A stretch of 64,000 nt of DNA from Miltoncostaea sp036826475 (lineage in GTDB: Bacteria > Actinomycetota > Thermoleophilia > Miltoncostaeales > Miltoncostaeaceae). The position numbers and the translations under genes were made by a program. Position 1 is the stretch's first letter, and every line of letters starts with the position of its first letter. A model generated the notes under the pieces. That model was not told where the DNA came from. It did no database searches and worked only from the letters and a program-made list of their open reading frames with translations. Positions 1-7,582 of this stretch are shown here, in pieces. Where the stretch lies: positions 1-64,000 of the forward strand of contig DAISWG010000016.1 of NCBI GenBank assembly GCA_036826475.1, written 5' to 3'.

Positions 1-1563
1 CAGCGCCTCGACATCCGGGATGTGCATGCGCATGCAGCCGTGGCTGGCGGCCTGCCCGATCGAGGAGTCCGCGTACGTCCCGTGCAGGCCGATCGCGGGG
101 GCGGTCGTCCCGATCCAGCGGGTGCCCAGCGGGTTCCCCGGCCCCGCCGGGATCGACGAGAGCTCCGCCGCCCACGGGGAGTCCGGCGGGTACCACACCG
201 GGTCCTTCTGCTTGTCGTTGATCTCGTACTCGCCGGTCGGCGTCGGGTAGGCGGGCTGGCCGATCGCGATCGGGAACGTCCGGATGACCCGCCCGTGGCG
301 GATCAGGCGGACCTTGCGCTGGGTCAGGCTCACCACGAGCCGGCCGACCATCGCCTGGCGCGTGCGGGCGTCGACGATCCCCGTCTTCGGCAGGTGGTAC
401 CGCTTCTGGTAGCGCGCGATCGACGTCATCGTCGTCGCGTCCGCGACGCCGCTGAGCCGGCCCTTCCTCGGATAGACCTTCGCCTCGCGCAGTCGCTGCT
501 GCAGGTCGGTCACGTCTGCGCCGCGCGCCCCCCGACCGATGTCGACGGTGCCGAACTCGTCGGTGCTGTCCACCACCACCACGCGGGTGGCCGTCCCGAC
601 GTTGCCGGCGCGGTCCTTCGCCTTCACCACGATCGTGTTGCGACCCTGCGGCAAGGTGCCCACGGCCATCGCGAACCGGTGCCCGTCGACCTGGAGCGGC
701 ACGGGGGTCGCGGCGACGTCGCCGTAGCTGGCGGCCACGTCCTCGGGGGTGAGGGCGTCCGCGCCCTTCACGGTCGAGACCCGCGTGCCGTTGACGGATG
801 CGGTGAAGGTCAGGGCGCGCGCGTCGTCCTTCGGCAGGTTCCCGTACACCGTCGGGGCGTCCGTCGAGGTGATCTTCTCCCCCGCGACCGGCTCGCTCAG
901 CGCGAGGTCCGGCGCGGTCGTGTCGACCGTCAGCGCGCGGCGGCGCACGGTCGCGTTGCCGGCGGCGTCGGTCGCCGTGACGGTCGCGCGCACGCGGCCC
1001 TCCGGCAGGCGCGCGACCACCCGCCAGGCGCCCGTGGCGTCGGCGCGGGTCTTCGCCGTCTTGTCCGCCGCGGCGATCGCCACCACGGCGTCCGGCTCGG
1101 CGGTGCCGGAGAAGACCGCCGCGGCGCGGGGGCTCAGCGCGCCCTTCGCCGGCGTCGCGACCGCGAGCTTCGGGGCCGTGGTGTCGACGCTGAACGTCCA
1201 CGACCTGGTGACCGTCCGGGCGAAGACGTTGCCGGTGGAGAAGCTGACCTGCACCCGGTGGTCGCCGTCGCCGAGCTTCGCGCCGGGCGTGACGGCCGCC
1301 TGATCGCCGGTGCCGCGCACGCGCGAGGTCACGTCCCGGCCGTCCACGGTGACCTCCAGGTCGCCCAGGCGCCCGCCGGACGGGACGGTGAAGGCGATGC
1401 GGGGGGTCGCGTCGGACACGGAGCTCCCCGGGCCGGGCAGCGGCTCGGTCACCGACGGCCGCTCGACGAGCTGCCAGACGGCGAACGCGACCGCGGCGAC
1501 CAGCGCCACGGCGGCGATGGCGAGGGTGATCAGGCCCCCTCGTCGCGAGCCCAGAACCTGCAT
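1..1563 (-). CDS. L,D-transpeptidase with Ig-like repeats (3' end cut by window edge)
   Basis: Cell-wall cross-linking enzyme of the YkuD family, truncated at the window edge after 521 codons. The N-terminus has one membrane segment (about residues 11-31). Ig-like repeats follow to about residue 310, with recurring VDTTAP and DAAGN/DRAGN signatures. Next come a peptidoglycan-binding helical domain with a typical LQQRL motif and the YkuD domain. The catalytic region is visible near the cut: a His (LHGTYADSS), then SHGCMRM containing the nucleophile Cys. The ATG at 1563 is chosen because GGAGG lies 5 nt upstream. Membrane anchoring and family imply extracytoplasmic 3-3 peptidoglycan cross-linking or protein anchoring. 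The Ig-like stalk between membrane and catalytic domain resembles mycobacterial Ldt architecture. Confidence 0.9.
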   Translation of the reverse strand, partial: MQVLGSRRGGLITLAIAAVALVAAVAFAVWQLVERPSVTEPLPGPGSSVSDATPRIAFTVPSGGRLGDLEVTVDGRDVTSRVRGTGDQAAVTPGAKLGDGDHRVQVSFSTGNVFARTVTRSWTFSVDTTAPKLAVATPAKGALSPRAAAVFSGTAEPDAVVAIAAADKTAKTRADATGAWRVVARLPEGRVRATVTATDAAGNATVRRRALTVDTTAPDLALSEPVAGEKITSTDAPTVYGNLPKDDARALTFTASVNGTRVSTVKGADALTPEDVAASYGDVAATPVPLQVDGHRFAMAVGTLPQGRNTIVVKAKDRAGNVGTATRVVVVDSTDEFGTVDIGRGARGADVTDLQQRLREAKVYPRKGRLSGVADATTMTSIARYQKRYHLPKTGIVDARTRQAMVGRLVVSLTQRKVRLIRHGRVIRTFPIAIGQPAYPTPTGEYEINDKQKDPVWYPPDSPWAAELSSIPAGPGNPLGTRWIGTTAPAIGLHGTYADSSIGQAASHGCMRMHIPDVEAL

Positions 1564-1588
1564 GGAGACCTCCGGAGAACCGCGCGGG

Positions 1589-1594
1589 AATCTA
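1589..1594 (-). promoter_or_regulatory. -10-like element of the L,D-transpeptidase gene
   Basis: TAGATT on the minus strand, about 25 nt before the ATG at 1563. A short leader carrying GGAGG lies between them. No convincing -35 was seen. Confidence 0.35.
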
Positions 1595-1742
1595 TCAGCG
1601 GCCGGCTGACGGACCGCCCCGGCTCGGTCGCCGCGGCGGATCGCAACTTCGGCCAACATTTCCCCGCGGAAGGGGCCAGTCCTTTACGGAACGCTCATCG
1701 TGTGGGCCACAGACGCTCACCTCTCCCGCCGATGCTGCCCCC

Positions 1743-1955
1743 ATGGCACGGGACGACCGGATCGCACTGTTGCTCGCCGCGCGGCTCCTCGAGAGCCCCG
1801 TCGACTACGACGCGCCCGACCTGGGCGGCGAGGGTGGCCACCTGAACGTGGCGTTCGACCTCGCCGAGCGGCTCCGCCGCGTCGCGGACCCGGACACGGC
1901 CGCGCAGATCGCCGCGTCGCTGCGCGTGGCGGCACAGGCCGACCCGGAGGCCTAG
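1743..1955 (+). CDS. small acidic hypothetical protein
   Basis: A 70-residue soluble protein, not recognised. It is mostly helical, rich in Ala, Asp, Arg and Leu, with no cysteines or membrane segment. It starts with an ATG preceded at 7-12 nt by GATGCT, so it may be leaderless. It ends 18 nt before polX and may be transcribed ahead of it, although polX has its own -10. Codon use looks like that of the neighbours, which favours a real gene, but there is no family evidence. Confidence 0.5.
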   Translation: MARDDRIALLLAARLLESPVDYDAPDLGGEGGHLNVAFDLAERLRRVADPDTAAQIAASLRVAAQADPEA

Positions 1956-1960
1956 CCGCC

Positions 1961-1966
1961 TAGACT
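1961..1966 (+). promoter_or_regulatory. leaderless -10 element of polX
   Basis: TAGACT ends 7 nt before the polX ATG, so transcription would begin at or next to the start codon. No Shine-Dalgarno sequence is present. Confidence 0.5.
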
Positions 1967-1973
1967 CCCCGGA

Positions 1974-3737
1974 ATGGCCGGGGAGCCGCCCACCAACGCC
2001 GAGATCGCCGACCGGCTGCAGCTGCTCGGCGACCTGCTGGAGATCGAGGGCGCGATCCGCCACCGCGTGCTCGCGTACCGGCGCGGGGCGGCGCGCGTGC
2101 GATCGACCAACGAGTCGGTCGCCGAGCTGGCCGTGCAGGGGCGGGCCGTCGAGCTCCCCGACATCGGGGCGACCCTCCAGTCGAAGATCGTCGAGCTGGT
2201 CGAGACGGGCGAGATCTCGGCCCTCCGGAAGGCCCGCGAGCGCATCCCGGAGGGCCTCGCGGCGGTGGCGCGGATCGACGGCATCGGCCCCAAGCGCGCC
2301 GCGGCCCTCTGGTCGTCGCTGGGCATCGCCGGCGTCGACGACCTGGCCGCCGCCCTCGCGGAGGACCGCCTCTCCGGCGTCGCGGGCATCGGTCCGGGCA
2401 CCCGCCAGCGCATCCAGGAGGGCCTCCAGCGGGCGGCGGAGCCCGACCCCGACGAGGGACGGGTCCCGCTCGGCCGGGCGCTCCCCGTGGCCGAGGCCCT
2501 GCGCGACGAGCTGCTGGCCGCCGTCCCCGGCGCCCGCGTCGAGATCGCCGGCAGCCTGCGCCGGGGGCGGGAGACGGCCCACGACATCGACATCGTCGCC
2601 ACCGCCGACGACCCGGGCGCCCTGATCGACGCCCTCCCCGGGCTGCCGTCCGTGCTGCGGGTGCTGTCGGGCGGCGACGCCGCCGTGGCGGTGCGCACCC
2701 ACTCGGGCCTGCGCGCCGAGGTGCTCGTGGTCCCGCGCGCGTCGTTCGGCAACCTGCTCCAGCACGCCACGGGCTCCGCGGCGCACAACGTGCGCCTCCG
2801 CGAGATGGCCGTCCGCCGCGGGCTGTCCATGTCGCAGCACGGCGTCGCCGGGCCCGACGGCACCGCGACCCACGCGGACGAGGCGGAGGTGTACGCCGCC
2901 CTCGGGCTCGCGTGGATCCCGCCCGAGCTGCGCGAGGACTCGGGGGAGCTCGAGGCCGCCGCCCAGGGGCTCCTGCCCGAGCTGGTGACCCGCGAGGACC
3001 TCCGCGGCGAGCTGCACGCGCACACCACCTGGAGCGACGGCACCCTCGGCGTGGCCGACATGGTCGAGGCGGCCCGCCGCCGCGGCTACCGGTATCTCGC
3101 GATCAGCGACCACTCCCAGAGCCTCGCCATGGCGGGCGGGCTCGATCCCGACCGCGTGCACCGCCAGTGGGAGGAGATCCGCGAGGTCGACGCGCGCCAC
3201 GACGACATCACCGTGCTCCGCGCCACCGAGGTGGACATCCTCGCCGACGGGCGGATCGACTTCGACGACGAGCTGCTCGCGGGGTTCGACTGGGTCACCG
3301 CGAGCCTCCACTCCGCGCTCGGACAGCCCGCCCCGGCGATCACGGCGCGGGTGCTCGCCGCGGTCGAGAGCCCCTTCGTCGACGCCATCGGCCACCCGAC
3401 TGGGCGGATGATGGGGCGGCGCGGCCACGCCGCGGTGGACATCGGGCGGGTCGCCGACGCCGCCGCCCGCACCGGCACGCACCTGGAGGTCAACGGCCAG
3501 CCCCGCCGCCTCGACCTGGACGGCGCGATGGCCCTGCGCGCGCTCGCGGCGGGTGCGACCCTCACCATCGGGGCGGACGCGCACTCGGACGAGGCGCTCG
3601 ACTACGTCCGCTTCGGCGTCCTCACCGCCCGTAGGGCGGGCGCCCGCGCCGCGGACGTCGCCAACACCCGCGACTGGGCCGAGCTGGCGGCGGCCCGCGC
3701 GGCCCGCCTCGCGGCCGCCGGGGTCACCCCCCGCTGA
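1974..3737 (+). CDS. polX: DNA polymerase/3'-5' exonuclease PolX
   Basis: Family X DNA polymerase for gap filling in base-excision or end-joining repair; 587 aa, the usual length for bacterial PolX. The order is an N-terminal 8-kDa-like domain, helix-hairpin-helix motifs (IDGIGPKRAA and VAGIGPGTR, about residues 100-145), a pol-beta nucleotidyltransferase motif at about 193-208 (GSLRRGRETAHDIDIV, with the metal-binding DxD), and a C-terminal PHP domain from about 345 (ELHAHTTWSDG, later GHPTGR and GADAHS). The PHP metal ligands look intact, so exonuclease activity is expected. The start fits a leaderless promoter. It ends 5 nt from the convergent otsB gene. Confidence 0.95.
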   Translation: MAGEPPTNAEIADRLQLLGDLLEIEGAIRHRVLAYRRGAARVRSTNESVAELAVQGRAVELPDIGATLQSKIVELVETGEISALRKARERIPEGLAAVARIDGIGPKRAAALWSSLGIAGVDDLAAALAEDRLSGVAGIGPGTRQRIQEGLQRAAEPDPDEGRVPLGRALPVAEALRDELLAAVPGARVEIAGSLRRGRETAHDIDIVATADDPGALIDALPGLPSVLRVLSGGDAAVAVRTHSGLRAEVLVVPRASFGNLLQHATGSAAHNVRLREMAVRRGLSMSQHGVAGPDGTATHADEAEVYAALGLAWIPPELREDSGELEAAAQGLLPELVTREDLRGELHAHTTWSDGTLGVADMVEAARRRGYRYLAISDHSQSLAMAGGLDPDRVHRQWEEIREVDARHDDITVLRATEVDILADGRIDFDDELLAGFDWVTASLHSALGQPAPAITARVLAAVESPFVDAIGHPTGRMMGRRGHAAVDIGRVADAAARTGTHLEVNGQPRRLDLDGAMALRALAAGATLTIGADAHSDEALDYVRFGVLTARRAGARAADVANTRDWAELAAARAARLAAAGVTPR

Positions 3738-3742
3738 TCCGC

Positions 3743-4549
3743 TCAGGCCCGGGCCAGGTGGCGCAGCACCTTCAGGGCCCCCGGGGGCCCCGGCACCTCG
3801 ATGTCGGCCGCCTCGCGGACGGCCGGCGGCACCTCGCCGCTCGCCACGGCCACCCCGACCGCGACGTCCAGGGCGCCGTCGGCGCGCATCTGGCGCATGA
3901 TGCGCCACGCGTCGGCGTCGGTGCGGTCGTCGCCGATGTACATGGCCACCCGCGCCCCGCTGTCGCGCAGGAGCGCCCGCACCGCCGACCCCTTGTCCAC
4001 CGCCACCGGCGGCCGCACCTCCAGCACCTCCCGCCCCGTCGTGGGGACCAGCCCGTGGTCGAGGGCGTCGGACGCGATCTGCGCGAGCATCAGCCGGGCG
4101 GCGTCCGGATCGGGGGCCCCGCGGGCGTGGACGCTCAGCGTGGCGCCCTTCGCCTCCATCCGCAGGCCCCCCTCCGCGAGCCGGTCCGCCGGCCAGCGGG
4201 CGGCGAAGGCGTCCACCGTCGCCAGGTGCCCGGCCACGCCGTCGGCCAGCTCGGGCTCGTGCCCGACGCGGTGGATCTCCATCCCGTGGTTGCCCGCATA
4301 GGCGCATCCCGCGATGGCCACGCGCGACTCCAGGTCGGCCAGGCCCCGGCCGCTGACGAACGCGACCAGGCGCGCGCGACCGACGAGCTCCTCCACCACC
4401 GGCCGCACCCCGTCCAGCAGACGCGCGTCCGCGGGCCGCGCCACGATCGGCGCGAGCGTCCCGTCGAAGTCGCAGAAGAGCGCCGCGTCCGCCAACCGTT
4501 CGCGCAACGGCGCGAGGGCGTCCCGGAGCCGCCGATCGGAGGCCGTCAC
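3743..4549 (-). CDS. otsB: trehalose-6-phosphate phosphatase
   Basis: HAD-superfamily phosphatase that removes phosphate from trehalose 6-phosphate. The N-terminal HAD motif is FCDFDGTLAP, with the nucleophile and general acid Asp pair. Motif II (VAFVSGR), the KGSAV Lys motif and MYIGDDRTDADAW for Mg2+ follow. About 268 aa is normal for stand-alone OtsB. I prefer the GTG at 4549 because TAGGGT lies 8 nt upstream, a leaderless pattern; an ATG at 4567 would add six residues and has no good ribosome site. No otsA synthase lies in the window. It is divergent from the TauE-like half-gene. Confidence 0.88.
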   Translation of the reverse strand: MTASDRRLRDALAPLRERLADAALFCDFDGTLAPIVARPADARLLDGVRPVVEELVGRARLVAFVSGRGLADLESRVAIAGCAYAGNHGMEIHRVGHEPELADGVAGHLATVDAFAARWPADRLAEGGLRMEAKGATLSVHARGAPDPDAARLMLAQIASDALDHGLVPTTGREVLEVRPPVAVDKGSAVRALLRDSGARVAMYIGDDRTDADAWRIMRQMRADGALDVAVGVAVASGEVPPAVREAADIEVPGPPGALKVLRHLARA

Positions 4550-4557
4550 GGCGTCCG

Positions 4558-4567
4558 ACCCTAGCAT
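4558..4567. promoter_or_regulatory. overlapping divergent -10-like elements (otsB / tauE-like)
   Basis: Minus-strand TAGGGT (4558-4563), 8 nt from the otsB GTG, overlaps plus-strand TAGCAT (4562-4567) pointing into the exporter gene. Only about 10 bp would serve both directions. Confidence 0.35.
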
Positions 4568-4937
4568 CGCGCCGCGGTCCGCCGGGGGGCTCCTGCCGCT
4601 CGTCCTGATCGGGCTCGTCGCCGGCCTCTTCGGCGCGCTCTTCGGCGTCGGCGGCGGCATCGTGATGGTGCCGCTGCTCATCGCGCTGCTGGCGTACGAC
4701 CCGAGGGTGGCGACGGCCACGTCGCTCGCCGCGATCATCTTCACGGCGACGTTCGCGACGCTGGCCCACGGCGCGCTCGGCAACGTCGAGTGGGGCACCG
4801 CGCTGCTCGTCGGCATCCCGGCGATGGCCGGCGTGAACCTGGGGCTGTGGATCAAGTCGCGGATGTCCACCGCCGCGCTGACCTACGCGTTCGCGCTGCT
4901 GCTCATCGCCGTCGCGATCGACATGGCCTTCACGTGA
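4566..4937 (+). CDS. TauE/SafE-type exporter, N-terminal half-gene
   Basis: About 123 aa and strongly hydrophobic, with about four membrane helices. It carries the TauE/SafE glycine motif GLFGALFGVGGG near its start. Full-length family members (about 250 aa) contain this repeat twice; here each copy is a separate gene. They are predicted to export sulfur-containing or small organic anions. The reading frame has no ATG, GTG or TTG between otsB and the glycine motif. The boundary given is an in-frame ATC, and a CTG at 4593 is another option, so the exact start is open. The stop overlaps the start of the second half (TGATG). Confidence 0.65.
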   Translation: MAPRSAGGLLPLVLIGLVAGLFGALFGVGGGIVMVPLLIALLAYDPRVATATSLAAIIFTATFATLAHGALGNVEWGTALLVGIPAMAGVNLGLWIKSRMSTAALTYAFALLLIAVAIDMAFT

Positions 4938-5329
4938 TGGGCGAGGCGGCCCTCATCATCCTGCTCGGCGTGACGGCGGGCGCCGTCGCCGGGTTGTTCG
5001 GCGTGGGCGGCGGCATCATCTTCGTGCCCACCCTCACGCTCGTCCTCGGCCTCGGCCAGCTCGAGGCGGAGGCGACGTCCCTGCTCGCCATCATCCCGGT
5101 GGCGATCCTGGGGTCGTGGCGGCAGACGCGCACCGGCCACGTCCGGTGGCGCGACGCCACCGTCATGGGGCTCGCGTCGGTGGTCACGGCCGTCGTCGGC
5201 GCCCTGATCGCCGACGTCGCCCCCGAGCGGGCGCTGCGCATCGGGTTCGCGATCCTGCTGGTGGCGACCGCGATCCAGCTGATCCAGCGCGCGCGGGCCG
5301 CGTCCCGCACGGCCGACGGGGGATCGTAG
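4937..5329 (+). CDS. TauE/SafE-type exporter, C-terminal half-gene
   Basis: About 130 aa and hydrophobic, with the matching glycine motif AGLFGVGGGIIFVP followed by three or four membrane helices. It equals the second repeat of TauE/SafE permeases. The ATG at 4937 overlaps the TGA of the first half (a GTG at 4934 is also possible), so the two are translationally coupled and probably form a heterodimer equal to one canonical exporter. There is no fusion or frameshift that a single-base change would explain simply: both halves have complete ends. Substrate unknown. Confidence 0.8.
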   Translation: MGEAALIILLGVTAGAVAGLFGVGGGIIFVPTLTLVLGLGQLEAEATSLLAIIPVAILGSWRQTRTGHVRWRDATVMGLASVVTAVVGALIADVAPERALRIGFAILLVATAIQLIQRARAASRTADGGS

Positions 5330-5330
5330 G

Positions 5331-5346
5331 GCCGCCGCCCCGCGGC
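5331..5346. terminator. small GC hairpin between convergent genes
   Basis: GCCGC (5331-5335), a 6-nt loop and GCGGC (5342-5346) lie in the 19-bp gap between two converging genes. The stem is short and there is no T-tract. Confidence 0.25.
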
Positions 5347-5348
5347 GC

Positions 5349-7493
5349 TCAGCCCGTCACGGGCGGGCGGTTCACGGCGGCGACCCGCAGCGTCGCGGCG
5401 GCGCGGTTGTTCCGCAGGTCGGGGTCGCGCACCGCCGAGACCACCGCCACGCGGTTGACGATCCGTCCCCGCCCGCGGGCGGTGGTCCGTACCGTGACCG
5501 TCGCGGTCTCGCCAACGTCGAGTGCGCCGAACCGGCACGCCGCGGGGCGGGTGCCGAGGCAGACGCCCCGGGTGGTGCGGATGACGACGCGGCGCATGCT
5601 GGGGGGCCCCACCTCCACGCCCACGACGTCGGTCGCGCGGTCGGGCCCGCGGTTGGTGACCCGCACGGTGTAGGCCACGGGGCGGCCGGGCCGCGCGCTC
5701 GGCGGCGCCACGGTCTTGGTGACCGCCAGGTCGGCCTCCGGGCCGTCGGCCGGGGCCAGCGCGTCGGTGTCCGGGGCGGGCGGCGTGGGGTCCGGGGGCC
5801 AGGGGCCCGGGACGAGCCGGTTGGCGAACACGCAGGTCAGGGAGGGCTCGGCCCGCGTGAGCATGACGCGGACCCGGCCCTGGGCCGCGGCGACCGGGAC
5901 GCCGTTGCAGACCACCGACTCCTGCGTCCACCGTCCCCCCGCGGTCGGCGGCGGGGCCGTCTCGGTGATCTCGTAGGCGCCGAGGGGCAACCGGTCGGTG
6001 GGGTCGCCCGTCGCCCGCGCCACCACGCCCTCGCGGGTGGTGGTGGCCTGCTGCTCGAAGCTCCGCGCCGGCCCGGCCACCGGCTGGATCAGGAACCCCG
6101 CGGTGCCGGTGCCGCCGTGGGTCACCTTGTCGATCTCGAGGGACCCCGACGGCACGAAGCGGTTGGTGAACTCGCATGCCGAGCCCTTCCCCGCCGTGAG
6201 GGTCAGCTCCACGGGCCGGAGCACCGGCACGAGCCGCCCGTCGCAGACCGCCCGGACCCGTACCCAGCGCCCGTCGGGACGGGGTGCCGGGAGCCGCTCG
6301 GCGACGGTGTGGTCACCGGCCTCGCGGTCGAGCCGCGGCCCGGCGGCGGGGACCCCCTCGTCGGTGGTGCGGATGACCTGGCGGGCGGTGCCCCCCTCTC
6401 CGCGGACGGCGAAGCGGAACGCGCCGGTCCCGCCGAGCGTGACCTTCGAGAGCACCAGCCCCGCCGGCGGGGGCGCCAGCCGGTTCGTGTAGGTGCAGGT
6501 AACCGTGTCGGCGGCGGCCAGGCGGATGCTCGCCGCGCCGGTCGCCACGCTGGTCGTCGCGGTGCTCTGCCCGGTCTGCGAGGTGCAGGTGAGCCCCGTC
6601 AGCCGCCACCCGGCGTCCGGCCGCTCCGTCACGTTCCACGGCCGGGAGCCGGCGGCGCGGTAGAACGTCTCGGATCCCGGGCGGCCGGGTCCCGCGACGA
6701 GCCCGAACGTCCCGTCCGGCGTGTAGGAGATGTCGCCCTCGAACGTGAACGTCCTCGCCGCCGTCCCCTCGGGGGCGTCGACGACCTTGCGCACCACGAT
6801 CGTGCCGGCGTCCGGCGGCGGGCGGACGTAGTACGCGTAGCAGAACACGTGGCTGGCGCCCGACGGGTAGGCGATCCACTCGACGTTGTCGCCGTTCAGG
6901 TTGTCGATCGCGCAGCGAAGCGCGCCGAACCCGTACTCGCCGGGGAAGACCCGGTCGAGCACCGGGTCGTCGACCGCGCCGCCCTGCACCCACAGGCTGC
7001 TGGAGCTGGTGGCGCGCTTCGCCTGGTCCGCGGTCAGCGGCACCGTCACCGCGCCGGGCAGCTGCGCGCCCGTCGCGCGCCCCTGGCTGTCGAGCAGCGG
7101 GGTGGACGCGCGGGTGACGATCGACGTGGCGTACGGGCCCAGGACCTTGGAGAGGGAGCCCCAGGGGCCGTCGACCGCGCGGGTCTGGAAGCCCGTGCCG
7201 AGCGTGAACCGCCAGTCGGCGATCGGGACGCAGCGCGGCTGGCCGGCCTGCTCCTTCGCCGGGCTGATGGCCTCGCCGGCGGTGTACAGCGTGTCGGCGC
7301 CGAGGTCGCGCAGGCTCTCCTGGATGTTGTTGCGCGCCCGGTTCGCGGTGATGTCGGTGTAGGCCGGGCACGCGCGCGCCGCATACGTGACCAGGCGCTC
7401 GGGCTGCTGCGCCGACGCCGTCGCGGCGGCCAGCGCCCACAGGGCGACGGCGACGATCACCGGAAGGCCGGCGAGTCCGGCACGGCGGGTCAT
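5349..7493 (-). CDS. secreted prealbumin-like/DUF11 repeat surface protein
   Basis: About 714 aa from the ATG at 7493. A Sec signal peptide ends near ASAQQPE. The first 200 residues are unrecognised. Three prealbumin-fold repeats follow, each closing with a CxxxNR motif (CTYTNRL, CEFTNRF, CVFANRL), then a proline-rich linker and one DUF11 domain (DLAVTKTV through PDLRNNRA). Such repeats build cell-surface stalks or adhesins. No LPxTG motif or C-terminal membrane anchor is visible, so it is secreted or non-covalently held. A longer in-frame start at 7529 exists, but it would put 12 residues before a good signal peptide. Function unknown beyond surface location. Confidence 0.82.
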   Translation of the reverse strand: MTRRAGLAGLPVIVAVALWALAAATASAQQPERLVTYAARACPAYTDITANRARNNIQESLRDLGADTLYTAGEAISPAKEQAGQPRCVPIADWRFTLGTGFQTRAVDGPWGSLSKVLGPYATSIVTRASTPLLDSQGRATGAQLPGAVTVPLTADQAKRATSSSSLWVQGGAVDDPVLDRVFPGEYGFGALRCAIDNLNGDNVEWIAYPSGASHVFCYAYYVRPPPDAGTIVVRKVVDAPEGTAARTFTFEGDISYTPDGTFGLVAGPGRPGSETFYRAAGSRPWNVTERPDAGWRLTGLTCTSQTGQSTATTSVATGAASIRLAAADTVTCTYTNRLAPPPAGLVLSKVTLGGTGAFRFAVRGEGGTARQVIRTTDEGVPAAGPRLDREAGDHTVAERLPAPRPDGRWVRVRAVCDGRLVPVLRPVELTLTAGKGSACEFTNRFVPSGSLEIDKVTHGGTGTAGFLIQPVAGPARSFEQQATTTREGVVARATGDPTDRLPLGAYEITETAPPPTAGGRWTQESVVCNGVPVAAAQGRVRVMLTRAEPSLTCVFANRLVPGPWPPDPTPPAPDTDALAPADGPEADLAVTKTVAPPSARPGRPVAYTVRVTNRGPDRATDVVGVEVGPPSMRRVVIRTTRGVCLGTRPAACRFGALDVGETATVTVRTTARGRGRIVNRVAVVSAVRDPDLRNNRAAATLRVAAVNRPPVTG

Positions 7494-7548
7494 GGGCCAG
7501 TCATACCGTCGCGCGGGATTGCGCGACAAGCGCGTATGGGAAGCGGAA

Positions 7549-7573
7549 CCGCCCGGAAACGCCGACCGGGCGG
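7549..7573 (-). terminator. hairpin downstream of the nuo operon
   Basis: A perfect 8-bp inverted repeat: CCGCCCGG at 7549-7556, a 9-nt loop, CCGGGCGG at 7566-7573. It begins 10 nt after the nuoN stop on the minus strand and is followed by a weakly T-rich stretch. It is a likely end point for the long nuo transcript. Confidence 0.55.
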
Positions 7574-7582
7574 GCGTTCAGC

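Noticed and set aside
22..1845. A 607-codon plus-strand frame at the left end
   Set aside because: Antisense to the L,D-transpeptidase, whose catalytic motif, ribosome site and membrane segment are all present on the minus strand.
1695..4769. A 1024-codon minus-strand frame over polX and otsB
   Set aside because: Antisense to polX and out of frame with otsB; low-complexity Arg/Gly/Ala product.
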